Assembly: GCA_903813345.2 (NCBI GenBank)
Contig: CAIIXF020000008.1
Span: 26,520,822 to 26,584,821, forward strand
DNA: 64,000 nucleotides
Direction: 5' to 3'
Source: Owenia fusiformis
Lineage: Eukaryota; Annelida; Polychaeta; Sabellida; Oweniidae
The notes below the pieces were generated by a model. It searched no databases and was not told where the DNA came from. It saw nothing but the letters and a program-made list of their open reading frames with translations. This document shows, in pieces, positions 23,199 through 38,100 of this stretch. Position 1 is the stretch's first letter, and each line of letters begins with the position of its first letter. The translations under genes and the position numbers were made by a program.

Positions 23199-26100
23199 GT
23201 AAGTTGATTTACATATTATTTCAGTAACCAATGTGTAATCAAACCACAACCCAATGTGTGCTTCTCTCAGACAATCTGGGACGTCAAGTGTAGTGCGTTT
23301 ATCCTAGCTGACATTATCCTTTTTACACATCGGTCACACGGTCCGTCAATTTTCAATTTTTACGGGACAGTATGAATAGAAGTCGGTCTGGACCATTGGT
23401 ACAGCACTAAATAACCTGAAAGTGTAGACTGACTCCACATGGGTTTATTTGATAATTTATCTTTTTAGAGAAGTCTATTTTTCCCACGCCAAGTGATTGA
23501 CTCAAATATTATTATCAGCTTGTTTTTCTCAAAAAGTTTTGTGAAGAGGTTGGTTATTAACAAAAAATATATATTCCCAACCAACATCAAATCTTTAAAT
23601 CAGTGATAACCAGTTACATTTCAGTTTGTATTTCCCTCAATTCTTAATCAACTATACACACGATATCTAAAATGTTTAGCTTTTGTATATTAAAATACTA
23701 TTAAGAAACAAACGTACATTGCATTCATACAATTTCAGGATCAGATGACAACCCCAAAGGTACAGGAAAGATTACATGAGAGTGAGGCTCGTGTTAAAGT
23801 TTTGACGGATGAGTGGGCGGGAAAGTGGTGGGAGGCCCAGACGATTCTACAGGTAATGTGAAGATCAGAAAACATGATATTAAACAATATAGAGGAATTG
23901 TTTGACTCCTAGTAACTATAATATCAGAACACTTGAATTTTACAACCAGAAATTTAAATATACTCTCTGTTCATATAGTTGTAGTTTGTGTTTATTGATT
24001 GTTGTAAAATGTAGAAATAAAGTCATGTGCATTGTGAAAGTCTTACTCTGGAATAAAACCATGCACGTGTATATTATGATATGTTTAATTCAGTCATTAT
24101 TAACAGATTAGCACTAACAGCTATAAGACTGACATCTAAGGACTGTCTTGTTTAGTATTTAAGATTGTGACAAATTTTGCTTCTGGTCTTTTCTTCTTTA
24201 TTGCAAGATGATTCTCATTGACCTTTCCATAGATTGACTGGGAATCTGTGTTATAATTGTATATCCATGATATGAACTGTTTGAGCAATAGTGTCATCAT
24301 GAAGTGAATAGTATTGGGAAATCTTCCAAGTGAGAAGTGAGCAATAGTGTCATCATGAAGTGAATAGTATTGGGAAATCTACCAGGTGAGAAGTCAATAC
24401 TCTTGCAGTTTCTCATGTACCTGTTTTTTCTGTTTCAGGAGCAAAAGACGCTTGCATTAAGAAAATCTGGCCTGGGTGTAGTACTTGACTCTGACCTGCC
24501 TCATCTTATAGGTATAGATGATGATATCCTCAGTACAGGAATCATGCTCTACCATCTCAAGGTATTGAATGCATTGTGTATCTTATGTAATTTACTGTAC
24601 AGTAGAAACTGCTAAGTGGAATGCTTCTGTAAGTAGAACACCTCACAATAATGAAAATTTCGACTGATTGGTACAGAATTGAATATGATGATAAAACAGC
24701 ATATGATGAACCATTTTGGCTTTCAAAAGCTTTCTCTGGAAAGCCCATGTCTAAACTTCTACTTACTTCTACTTCTATTAGTATTATCTTTAATATGTAT
24801 CTTTTGTAGGAGGGTACTACTACAATTGGAACACAAGATGCCAAGGTAAAACAGGACATAGTCCTCACAGGGTTAGATGTGGAGGATGAGCACTGTACAA
24901 TCAAACACAGCTCTGGAGTGGTAACCTTATGTCCCCTGCCAGGAGGGGTATGCATCATTAATGGAACTAAGATTAGTGAACCAACTAAACTAAATCAAGG
25001 TATGAATAGACTGTTTTGTCAAGATGCATGAACATTTAGTGTAAATCAAGTTTGAAATGTAACTTTTGTTACTATAGTAGCCATTCACGGCCATAAACAT
25101 TTTGTGAAGGAAAATGGGATACTGAAGTAAAAGTGAAAGTTACTTTTTATTAGAAGTTAATGAATGCTAATCTGAACACTTTGAGTTGATCCTATAGAGG
25201 TGTTCATATAGGCAGGTTTTACTGTAAAAGAATACATCCACTTAATGACTGTACTATGTTCCTATTATGCTTACGTAGGTGCTGTGATTCTACTAGGATC
25301 AACCAATATGTTCCGCTTCAATCATCCGGCTGAGGCAGCCAAGCTGAGAGAAGAATATAACAATGTAAGAACATCATTGTTGGACATACAGAGTATATAT
25401 CATTACCTTTACGATAACTCAGCATCAAGTCTAAAACATTCTTAAATACATCTCAAATAAAACATTAATTCAGAGAGACTAGTAATATATATGTCTTAAT
25501 AGAACAAGTTAGCAAATAAAACCATGCCCATTGTATGTGTACAATCAATTGTATCATGCCCATTGTATGAATACAATCATTGTATGTGTGCAATCAATTT
25601 GTATCATGCCCATTTTATGTGTACAAACATTGTATGTGTGCAATCAATTTGTCTCATGCCCATTGTATGTGTGCAATCAATTTGTCTCATGCCCATTGTA
25701 TGTGTGCAATCAATTTGTATAATCCCCATTGTATGTTCACAATCAATTTGTCTCATGCCCATTGTATGTGTACAATCAATATGTTTCAGTCACCTTCTAC
25801 CACCAACAGGAGCTTGAATATATCAAGGATGTCTCTCCTTAGTCAATCTATGACAGACATAAGTCGATCAATGGGCTCTTTAGACAACCTTGCTTTGTTT
25901 AGTCCTGGGTAAGTATAATGTTCAACTATTCACCTTTTGATATGCTGCAATTATGCTAAAACTATTCTGTGGTAGTTTTTCCACTTCATACATAAAGGTT
26001 ATACAGTCTTTACAATTGCAATACTAATAATTGGGGTTTTAAGGCATAACTAAAATGATGCTGAATGATTGTTTTAAAGGACTTTCTAACTAACGTTCAA

Positions 26101-29100
26101 ATTATGGGCCTTACAATTCTTGCAATTTCACAATAAATATAACATTCTGATGACGTGTGAGTGAGCAATGTATTATTTAGGCATATTCAGAGAATATTCA
26201 GGGAATGTTCATGGATATGTTACCATGACAATAAAATAAAAATATGAGAATTGGATTTTAATTAAAATATTTACCTCTGCTTAATTTCTTCGACTAAGCA
26301 CAATAAACTGGTGGGAGCATTGTCACCATGTTAACATTTATTCATATCTAAAATCTTGTTTACAGTCCAGACTGGGAGCAGCGGCACCAAGAGGATGTTG
26401 AGAAGCTTGAGGAAAAGAGACGCCACATCGAGGAACTGGAAGACCAGTATAAAACTAAGGAGGATGAGCGTAACCTTCAGTTGGAGACTAAAGAAGAAGA
26501 GATAAAAGATCTAACAGATAAATTGGAGTCTTTGCAGTTAGAATCTGAGCAGTTGAGAAAATATGCAGCTGAGGTGCATCTTATTGCGACATTTCACATT
26601 TGTCACAACATACAACCTCTGTACCATTTGTAATGTTTTAAAACCAGATTATATATGTAGCCTTTGATGTAGAGAACTATCAGTGTCGGTTCTAGCTTTT
26701 ACAGTTTTCTCTAGACACCCTATCATTTTTGCAGTTCAATTATTCACATAGAGGTTTGAGGTTTTTATGGTGAAAATTAATGCATTCAATCAATCGAAAG
26801 TTTTTTCAACATATCATTATCACAACATATCATGTATCAGTTCCTACAATTTTATGTACTATAAATCTAAATCAAATCAGACATGCATCTGTACTGTAGG
26901 CATACCTTATTACTGATGTTCATAAATGATGCGTAAATTTACACTCCTGGAAAATTATATGATGTTATTCACTAGACAATGTTCTTAATGAACAAGATGC
27001 GACCTCTAGCCAAAGCTATATTTAATATCTAATGAGTGTCATGTTAATTAAAAGTGCAACGCTTTGTAATGTATAAAATTGGAATTTAACCTTCTTTCGC
27101 AACTTGGCCTTTATTTCAAAATAAGTACAAGCACTAGAAGCACCATGTGAGCTCACCAAATGGTGGCAGTTCTAGCTCATTATAACCAGGTTCGGGGTGT
27201 GGAAATTCATCACATTGCAAGTTAATTTCTTTACAGATTCATGGAAGTATAAAGACAGAGGAGGAAAAACAGAGGAGCAGAAGTTTTGACCTTCAGAGTC
27301 AGCTTCATTGTCAGGATGAGGAGCAGGTTAATTTAGAGAGAGAGCAAGATGAATTGAAAACTAAATGGGTAAGAAATATATTTCATTCAAATCTACTACG
27401 CTGTATCTGCTACCATAGTATTTAACTGGAATATGTTTTCTTGATTGTAATTTAGTTTAGTTTCAATTGTTGTGTGGTTTAAATTGAACTTACTACCAGA
27501 AATTAATCTACTTTTGATATTTTATGTGATTCCAATGACTTCATTGAAACAACATGTAATTGAATAGAATGAACAAAACATTTGCAGGCCTATGATACAG
27601 TGCCATCGTTTACTGTCTCAACTTTTGAGTTTGTACAAAATGATTTTTTATCAAGCATGCACACATATTGCTAACTGCCTCATGGCTGTTTTCCCTATTT
27701 TTTTTACGAAAATGTGATTTACTTTGCCATAACATAATATTGGCATTGAATACATGTTACTCTATTCTATTAATCAGTCAGAAAGTGCAAAGGACAACAT
27801 TCGAAAAAAAATCGCTTGTTTATAATCAATTTAATTGAAATTGTGACCTTGTTATATATATATAGATGTCTATATAATTAATTTGATTAGCTTCTTTAAC
27901 TGCATGTATGTATAAATAGCTTGTTTAGTAATATGTCTGATGTTTTTTGCTAATATTCTAGATTTTGTAATAAAATATTAATTTGTTTTAGTTTTGTATG
28001 AGTACTGTGTTGTATAACTTTTAGGATGATTTCGAGCGGAGAGTTTTAGATTTTGAAGATGAAATTAAAATAGCCAAGGCTGAGTTACAAGAGGTAGAGT
28101 ATATCTTAATTTTGCATATTCTTAATTTACTCTTTTTTCTTTATTTTGATGTTGTGTATGTGTATAAATGAACTATCCCATCTATTTTTTTTATTTAAAT
28201 TGAGATGACCATCTGCATTGGATGTTTGGGAAAAATCAAAATTGCAGTGGTTTATGAATTACATTTTGCATGCAATGACAAAGATTATTTTTAATTCCCT
28301 TATTTCTTATTTCAATTATTTAAAATTTAGTTGTAGGGATAACTGCTGTGTTTCTGCTTAATTTAGCAAACAGTTTGAAAATGATATCTCTCGTATATCA
28401 GCTTAATGTACTTTTATTATGTCACCACCACAAGTGATGACATATTGACATGGTCTCCTCACGTTTTGGATGGTGTTTGGCTTTTGGTGGTTGGTGTTTG
28501 GCATTTGGTGTTTGTAACAAATGGCAGGTGGTGACATTTTGCACGTTATTAGTGCCTTGTTATCATATGTGAAGCAAGAATTGAGATATCTGATCAAATA
28601 AAGTCAGTTATTGGTGATCTAAATCCATTTTCCAGAATTATTGCAAAATAAAATCATCTGAGAACTGTTGGACCTTTTTTAAAGGGCATAACATGGGGAT
28701 GTTCCAAGCATAGGAGTCACTCTCAACTCACCTCTTAATAATACAGTTTTATGTCACAGTAGTATGGACATATTGTTACAGTTTCAACTTTTTGTGGACA
28801 GTAGTTAGTGTTCAGTGGTTGATGTTCATTGTTTGGTGTCTGTAACAAATGGCAGGTGGTGACATTTTGTATGTTAATACCTTGTTTAATTTTAAATAAA
28901 TTGATCTTTGATTAGAAAATCGATGACCTTGAAACTGAAGAAGAGAAGCAGAAGCGGGATTTGGAAATGAGGCTGACCCAAATTGCTGAGCGTGAACAAG
29001 AGTTGGAACAGAAGGTGGCAGATGGGGAAGTTGAACAGAAGAGTCGTCAACAACTTCTTCAATGGGAGAAATCAGAAGTAAGCCATTATGTTGTTGTTAT

Positions 29101-32100
29101 TTGTAACATAGCTTAATTACATAGAAAAGGGGCTTGCACGGAATGGAATTTTGAATTTCTGTAAAGAATGTTGCACCAGGTATCTGCTCATTGCTTTCTC
29201 ACTTCACACTTTTTACACCCATAATAGATGATCAATTTATTAATTAAAAGTTTAAAAATATGGTTGAACTCAGAACTCAAGAAATCATGGAGAATCAGTA
29301 CCCATGATGCAAGGCATTCTAAGAGGAATACGTTTTTTACATAGGGCAGTTACGAAAATTAGAGAGAGAGGGAGAGATAGAGGGCAAAGGGGTGGTGATC
29401 CTTGATGTTGCCTGAAATTTTGTATAAAGTAAAAAGGTTTTAAATATGAGTGCCAGAAATAAGAGTGCACCATTTGCAGAATTAATATTAAAATGTTTCA
29501 GTGAGATAGTTAGTGCCATGCAAATCTTAAGCATTTAGATTGACAGCTCTACATCCCATTGCAGAGTCCACTAGTTGTTTCATATGTGATTAAGATTAAT
29601 CTGAATACCATGCCTTCAAACTCATTATTGTACAGTACATACATACTTGAGAATGAGATTAAGCCTATTCCTATTTCTTTCTACCTGTTGCATTAATTTG
29701 ATTTCACTCAAAAACATCATCTTATGTATGTGCTCTCTGTATTGCAGAACATTAGACTCATAGCGGAGAAGGAAGTGAAACTTGAAAAACTTGATAAAGA
29801 TCTGCAAGATGCTTGCCAACGTGTTTCTGAAATGGACGACCAATCAAAACAAGAAATGGACAGTGAACTGAAGAAGGTGCAAGATGCCCTTAGTGACATT
29901 ACTTCTCTAGAACATGAAGTCAAAGAAAGTTTTGCCAAAAAGGAAGTAGAAATCAAGAACAAAATTACAAAGGACTTGAAAGATAATCAGAAGAAGTTAG
30001 AAGATAAGAAACAGGGCATTATTGCAAGGGAGGGTTCTCTACGTGAACAACTAAAAAATGGTGAATTTGAAAATGCTACCGAGGAAGAGAAATTACGGAA
30101 AGAACTAATAAGGGCAGAGGTTCAAAAAGTCCATGTATTGGAAGATGAAGAAAAACTGAGATTAAAAGAAGCAGAAGTTGACAGGGTCGTTCATAATGAA
30201 CTAAAATCACTAGAAAAATCACAGAAGGAAGAATTAAGCATAATTCAACAAGAAAAAAACAAACTAGAAGATCGCCTTAAAGGCAGTGTAGAATATATTC
30301 AAAGTGCAATAAAGAAAACTGGTGAAACGCTACAAGAACATCAAAGTGCCAATGAAGTATGCAAACATAAACTAGTCAAGCTGAATCAAGACTATTCCGA
30401 TATGCTTGAGGAGGTTGATAAAGAACAGCAACATTTGAAACAAGAGAAGGAAGATTTGATACATGCAGCTGAGGCAGAGAGTGACAGAATTGAAGGTGCC
30501 AGAGCAGAAGTTCACATGCAACATGAAGACTTAGAAAAGCACATGTCTGAAGAACAATCTAACTTTGATAGTGAGAGAAAACTGTAAGTTCATCTTTCAA
30601 GAGGATTAGATGATTCATTCTACAGAAATCATTTATATCCTATTTTTGGACAACCTTTTATGTATATTAACACTTTCTACCAATCCACAAGAGTATATAT
30701 TTTAGCCCAAGTTTTTAATATCAGAGGTTCCTATATCCAAAATTACATTACTTACACTGCCAGATTCTGGGGGCCCATCCCCCCACCCCATAGACCCCCA
30801 ATTTTTTCCTTTATTCTCACTTGAAATATGCCCCCCCCCCCTTGTTAGCTTCTGGATCCACTCTCGACTTAGTCAATCTGTTTTACTTGTTGGGGCTGTA
30901 TTTGTACTTTTGTATTTCTAATTTAGACTGGAGGAGAAAGAACAGATGTTGAATAATCAAGAGAAAGAGCTCAGCTCCAGGGTGCAGCATACAGAGGAGC
31001 AGCGCAGGAAAAGTGAAGGTAAAATACACAACATAACTTTTTATGTCACCACCAGAAAAGGGGAGATATTGTTATATTCTCCCAAGTTTTTTTGTGGATG
31101 GTGTTCGGCGCTTTGTGTTCAGTGGTTAGCGTTTGGCATTTGTAACAAATGACAGGTGGTGACATTTTGGATGATTCCTTGTTTATCAATTTAATTAATT
31201 TTAATCATGTTGATTAGATATTCCAAATATTTTATAATGCTATTTGTATCTACTTAATGTTGCAGTCCTTGCATCTGCATAAGACTGGAGTTGAAATTAG
31301 GCTATTATTTTTCTATATAAATGTTATTTTTTTAATGTCCAATTTTTTATATATTTATATTCAGTCTAACATGCTATCTACACTTATTTTAGAAATGTTA
31401 CTGGAGCTACAGCAGAAAGGTAAACTGGGTAGTGACATTATTATCCCATCGAACGAAGTTCGGAAGGATATAGGGAACGCCTCCGTCCGTCCGTCTGTCC
31501 GGGCAATAACTCAAATACCGTTGGCCCGATTTTGTTCATATTTTGTACACATATAGCCTATGGATGTAGAAGTTCTGCTCGAAAGCCGATTTTCAAAATG
31601 GCCGCTCATTTCAAAATGGCGGCCATTTTAGTGCCGAATTTACAGTTATTTAGGTGCAATATGTAAAACTGTAATAGCAATATGTTTTAGATGTAAAAAA
31701 ATTATATAGGACATTAATAAAGCTAGAAATGTAGATATTAAAGTAGCACATGGCAGCCATCTTGAAAAATGGCGGCCTTTACTCGTTATTTTGCGATTTT
31801 TGCTGTAACTCAAAAAGTAGTGGAGCGATTTTGTTCATATTTGGTATGTGAATACTATAAACATTGCACACTGTCTAAAGACACTTTTGGTAGAAGGCGG
31901 CCATTTTGAAAAATGGCCACCATTTTAACGTATTTTACTATAACACGAAAAGTAGTGGAGCGATTTTGTTCATATTTGGTATGTGAATACTATAAGCATG
32001 ACACACTGTCCTATGACACTTTTGAAAGAAGGCGGCCATTTTGAAAAAAAATTTGAAAAATGGCCGCCATTTTAACATATTTTACTATAACTCGAAAAGT

Positions 32101-35100
32101 AGTGAAGCGATTTTGTTCATATTTGGTATGTGAATACTATAAGCATGACACACTGTCCTATGACACTTTTGAAAGAAGGCGGCCATTTTGAAAAATGGCC
32201 GCCATTTTAACATATTTTACTACAACTCGAAAAGTAGTGAATCGATTTTTTCATATTTGGTATGTGAATACTGTCAGCATGGCACACTGTCTAATGACAC
32301 TTTTGGTAGAAGGCGGTCATTTTTCAAAATGGCCGCCATTTTAACGTATTTTACTATAACTCGAAAAGTAGTGGAGCGATTTTGTTTATATTTGGTATGT
32401 AAATACTATAAGCACGGCACACTGTCTTATTTTGAAAAATGGCCGCCATTTTAACATTTTTAATATAACTTGAAAAGTAGTGGAGTGATTTTGTTCATAT
32501 TTGGTATATGAATACTATAAGCATCGCACATGGTCTAATGACACTTTTAATAGAAGGCAGCCATTTTGAAAAATGGCTGCCATTTTTGCTATATACTTTG
32601 TTTGTAAAAATGCCACCCATGGCTGTTCGATGGGATTCGCTACGCTTTGGCGTTGCCGTTGTTCTGGTTTTCATTGCACTAATGGCATGTTCTATAATCT
32701 TATACCTAATGATCATATTATGGTCTTCTATATCTCTGTGTTTTTATTCCTCTGCCATATATAGTGTAAGTAGGTCAGAACAGCATGTGTGAGAACTGCA
32801 TTGTTTGATGCATGTAAAGCCATGTCTTCTTCCTATTTGTTGGGATTATGTATGTGTTATAAGTAGGGGTCCCATGAGACATATTCTTCAAAATCGATCA
32901 AGCAGCGATATTTACTTCATAATATGATAGTCAAGCGCAAACAAATGTACAGTTTATCAGTAAATAGTTAATAGAAGTTTGAGTTTCAATAGAGATACAA
33001 ATAATTACGATATTCAAAATATTTTTTGATACAAGCTGATATGCTCCACAATCAATATGATGCAAGGAATTGTGGAACCCTTAAAGGAATATTCCTTGCC
33101 AGACCCTTTCTCCCTTGATATGGTAGCTATAATCATATATATAGTTTTCATATTTAGCAAAACATGGGAAAATGTTTTAATATGGTCAATATTGATCATT
33201 TAAAAATCTAGTGCTTATTTCCAGTGAGCTGCCATCTTTTAAGATTTCTTGCAGGAAGTGATGTCATCAACTCTCAACTTCTATAACCTTGCCCATAACA
33301 GTATAGGAAAGTAGCACAAAATCACTTCTAGACAAGTGATCATTACTTTCTGTGCAAAAATATTTTCAGGGCTTGTCAACTTAGAATAAAAGAAGAGATT
33401 TCCAGAAGGATTAAATAAGATACAAAGTTGAAAAAGAATATTTAGCTGGTTTTGTAATTCTTAATAGCTCCTCACCTAATGCTATATGCAAAGTTGAGAG
33501 TCGATGACATCACTTCCTGTGTGAAATTTTAAAAGATGGCAGCTTACTGGAATTGAGCATCACATTTCTAAGTGATCAAATTTGACCATATCAAAACATT
33601 TTTGCGTGTTTTGCTAAACATGGCAAGCATATATATGGTTTTAGCTTCCATATGAGAGAGAGATGGTTTGGCAAGGAATATTCCTTTAATTATAATGTTT
33701 TTGTAGTTTCGATGGTTATTACTGCCAAATGAGTCAAATTTCTAGAATTGTTTCATTGCCATGTATATTATATTGTTGCTTTTGTGATATCTTGAATTAT
33801 TTCTTCCTTTGAGAAGCGTATTGTAGAATGTCTTTGGTAAATCTGTATCATTCTGGTGTTCTGTTTTGCATTGTGACATGTGAAATCTGTATTATATTGT
33901 AGATTATAAATAGTGTGTGATCAATGGTTTCCAGCTGTTTGTTCTGAGTGTTTGCTTTCATTATGACATCTATGTTAGGGTATCTTATTGTAAAGTGTGT
34001 CAAAAGTTTGCTGTTTGGTCTTCTGTGCAGAGATGACATGAAGTAGTTGTAATCAAGTTGTGCTATAGATTGAAACAGTGCATGACTGATTGACTGGTTA
34101 CCCCTTTTGGCTAGGACTACTTGGGGAAATGTGCTGTACTATGAACATCATCAAAATGCAGGGCATCCAGACATCATCCACAGGAGCATAGTGGATGGTG
34201 TCTGCCAGCTGCGTTTGGAGGATGTATTTTGACCAAGAAATACATTTCAGCACTAGTCGAGTACTATATCACTAGGTCAACATTCTCCTCTTATTTATTA
34301 CACAGCATGTTTACAAATGTGTTGTCCTCCAAAGCTACATGGCATGACATCTGATCTGATGCATCATTTGAATTGAAAGAAGTTGCATGCTATATTTCTT
34401 ACACTTTCTTGGCCTGGCAGCATGTCTGATTCAGATTGAGACATCCCAACATTATACAATTAGCATGGGCTCACAATGTTCAAGTATATCTTAACAACCT
34501 CTATTGATCTTTACCAGTGCTGCGATAATATAGGTGAATTACAATACCAGAGAAGTTGTTATGCCTTAAAGTGGGAATATCGACTGCCGAGTCGTATCCA
34601 TTGATCCTGGGCCTATCGTAAAATGAAAGCTTTGAATATGTTGTTGCCTTCAAAAATGGTTCTATTTTCCATGTATGCAACTAGAATTTGTGCACATACC
34701 TTATATCGATCGATAATGGCAAAGGAAAATCCTCCAACTTTTCGTCTTCATTTCTCCTTTCGTCTCCGCCATTTTTTATTAAACCGGAAGTTTGTTCTCT
34801 GTCGTCCACGCAATTTTTTTTCACTTTTATTTCAGATTACGCTTCAGTTTAAACTTTTAATGCTTTCTAATAATCGTCAAGTGATTTCTATAAGAAAATT
34901 TTCGTAAAAAGACTCACACTGTCAGAGATTTTATCGATTCAAGCGGCCAGAAAAATTAGTTTCAATTTCAACCGCTAGGTGTTTCGACGTCGACTTGGAA
35001 AGAATTTTAAAAATTGGGACTCCTTGTATGGAATTGTAGATTCAAAACGATTTGCCAGTTCTACTGGTTGATGAATATTGCCATATGCATACATTTTTAT

Positions 35101-38100
35101 AAAATAGGAATAAGGAAGAAGATGTTAGACCAAACTTCGCCCCGATAGCTCAGAAAAGGTAAAATTTCTCCATTTTTCTCTCCACAGACCTTAGAGCCGC
35201 TTTAAGGTAATTTCTGATACTGACACTCACAACCAAGAGTTACTAACTTACCTAAAATAGTGGTCCAAAATGAACTTTACTAAAGCAGTTAAAGCAGTAA
35301 AAATTGCACTCCTCTATGACATTAAACTTAAAGCATTATATAAATGTACATAAGAAATACTGTTCCCAACATTAGTATCTTAAAATTCTTTGATACATCT
35401 GTGTATATTCTTTATCTGTATATAAACTTCTTTCTACCATCTTCTAAACACTGGTACTCACCTAGTTATACTGATTATACGTCAAAAAAGCCCTGAAGTT
35501 CTTCCATCTTGTTACGCTGACCTATCGTCAGTGTAAGAGGCTCACAAACTCTGTCCACCTTTTATTGTCTATGGTTAATAACAGACTTTTAAGGACCTGT
35601 TTGTGCATTTAACACAAGAATGCAAACATTTGTAAAGTGTTTATTTTTATGTTCAAATAAGCAAGGTAACTCACTCTACTCATCATACCTTAAAATAGGT
35701 AAAGTTGTGGCATGCACGTTGTATCTTATAGTATATATCCATAAATGATATGCATATTTATTTATATTTATTATTAGACTCCAGATGTCAATCTGGAGTC
35801 TATTGTTTTTGCCAGTATTCTTCTTCTTTTTATTATTATTCTTTATTATTTTTCTTTCCCAGTTTTCTCGATAACCATAAGATTTCCAATAAAGATCATT
35901 ATTCAGTCAATTTATGTCCAGTATCTAGTTCCTCGGAAATTGGGTCAAATTTTTATCTAGGTCAAAGGTCAAGAACTAGGTCAAATCCAGTACTTTGTCA
36001 CTTTTTTCGATTTTCTCGGTCGTCCTTCAATATTTTCGATCCGGGTTTTTTTCATTGTGTTCCTTATAAAAAAGTAGGAAACCTAGGGTCGATTTAGTTT
36101 TTTGATATCTCAAAGTGATTTCGAGATATCAGTGTCCGAAAACGAGGTCCAAAATAAAGTTCTCCGAATCAAATGTCCAGGATATTAGTCTTATAGGAAA
36201 TTTTCTCAGGATTCCGAATCTGAAAACGAAATTTGGATCTGACTTCCAGTTCGGAAGTTATGGCGTTTTGAAAACTCAAAAATCGCTAAATTTGGTGCCC
36301 ATGTTAAGTCAATGGGAAAAAATATTTTTTTGAAGTGAAAAATACGGAATATAGACTGCGTTCAGCTTCCATACCTGCCAACCTAAGACCAAAATTTTGC
36401 GGTAGATTTTTTTAAAATTGCTGTATTTTTGCGGTAGATTTTTTCAAAATGCGGTAGATTTTGCGGTATTTTTCAACAAAAATGCGGTAGTTTTTGCGGT
36501 AGATTTTTTTAAAAACGGTAGTTTTTGCGGTAGATTTAAAAAAAATGGTAGTTTTTGCGGTAAATTAAAAAAAATGGTAGTTTTTGCGGTAGATTTTTAA
36601 AAAATACTGTAGTTTCAGAGGTTTGGGGTAGCTTTTTGAAAAAAGTGTATTTTTGCGGTAGAAATTTTAAAAAAGCGGTAGTTTTACAGAAGATTTAGAA
36701 AAAATGCGGTAGTTTTGCGGTAGATTTTTAAAAATACGGTAGTTTTTGCGGTAGCTTTTTGAAAAATCTGTAGTTTTGCGGAAGATTCTGAAAAAATGCG
36801 GTAGTTTTACGGTAGATTTTGAAAAAATGCGGTAGTTTTTACTGAAGTTTTTTGAAAAAACCGGTAGTTTTGTGGAAGATTTTGAAAAAATGCTGTAGTT
36901 TTACGGTAGATTTCGAAAAATGCGGCAGTTTTTACGGTAATTTTTTGAAAAACCGGTACTTTTACGGAAGATTTGCAAAGGATGCGGTACTTTTACGGTA
37001 GATTTTGAAAAAATGCAGTAGTTTTTGCGGTAGATTTAAAAAAAATAATTTTGCGGAAAACTTTGAAAAAATGCAGTAGTTTTGCGGTAGATTTTGAAAA
37101 AATGCGGAAGTTTTTGCGGTAGATTTCTAAAAAACTAATGAATAAAACAGTATGTTAACCCTGTTATCACACCAAACTAGTTCTCTACGTTCTCGAAAAC
37201 GGGCTTAAACTGTGCACGAACGGAGTTTACGTACTAAGAACACATTAAGAACCGTTTGGGATCTGTCACAAACGTCATGAAACTACTCGAACCAGTAGGT
37301 CCTCCAGAACTTAGAGCATGCTCAAAATTTTCTGGTGATCGTCACGTTCTGCAATCAGCACGAGTGATAACGTACTTAAGACGACCTGGACGCACTGGGG
37401 ACACACTACGAACGGAAGTGTCGTACTTCAATCCTACTAGGGACGTATTACGACGTTGTGTAGTCAGACGTAAATTGCAGCCATGAGTACCCCAATCTAG
37501 TCCGTTTGTAGCTCGTTCATTCTGTTCGTAGACAGACCCAACTCGACCATAAATGCGTTCTGCACGGATTAGGGACACGATTGTTACTATTTTAGAACGA
37601 GTTCAGCCGTATGGAAATTTGGTGGATAATTTAGTAACATATTAGGACGTATTGAGAACGAGGTACAACTAATTGTCAACTGGTTTAATTGGACGTAATT
37701 GAACTGCTTGGTTGCGTTGTGTAGACCAGACGAACGCACAATTTAACCCGATCTAAACGTGATACCATTGACTGCAGACGGAATAAAGACGAGATGAACA
37801 TATTAAAAACTGCTTACAGTGTATGAACGAATTAACAAAAATAGCTATCACACCAGAACCAGTTGTCACTGCGTTCTGCAAAACGTTGCCGAATTGGTTT
37901 TAAACTGTGTGCGAACTGAATGAACGTAGCTACAACGTTCTACGGTCTGTTTACGAACTTCATGGACTTTCCCGGACGGGGAATGTGATTTAGAATTTTG
38001 AATCGATTTAATATCCTGCCGATAACTTATATTCGGTTTGGTAAAGGTATATTACAGGGACAGTACAGAAAGACTTCAATTTTAAGTATTTCCATACAAA

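Noticed and set aside
29724-30587. A stand-alone 287-residue coiled-coil gene starting at 29724
   Set aside because: The Met lies before a clear acceptor (ATTGCAG at 29747). The exon joins its neighbours in phase as part of KIF16B.
34623-34907. 94-codon basic open frame
   Set aside because: Lies wholly within a TTAA-flanked repeat element, with no protein features.
37256-37578. Overlapping 76- and 78-codon frames in the CpG-rich segment
   Set aside because: Both strands are open, there is no start context or splice signal, and no resemblance to a known domain.
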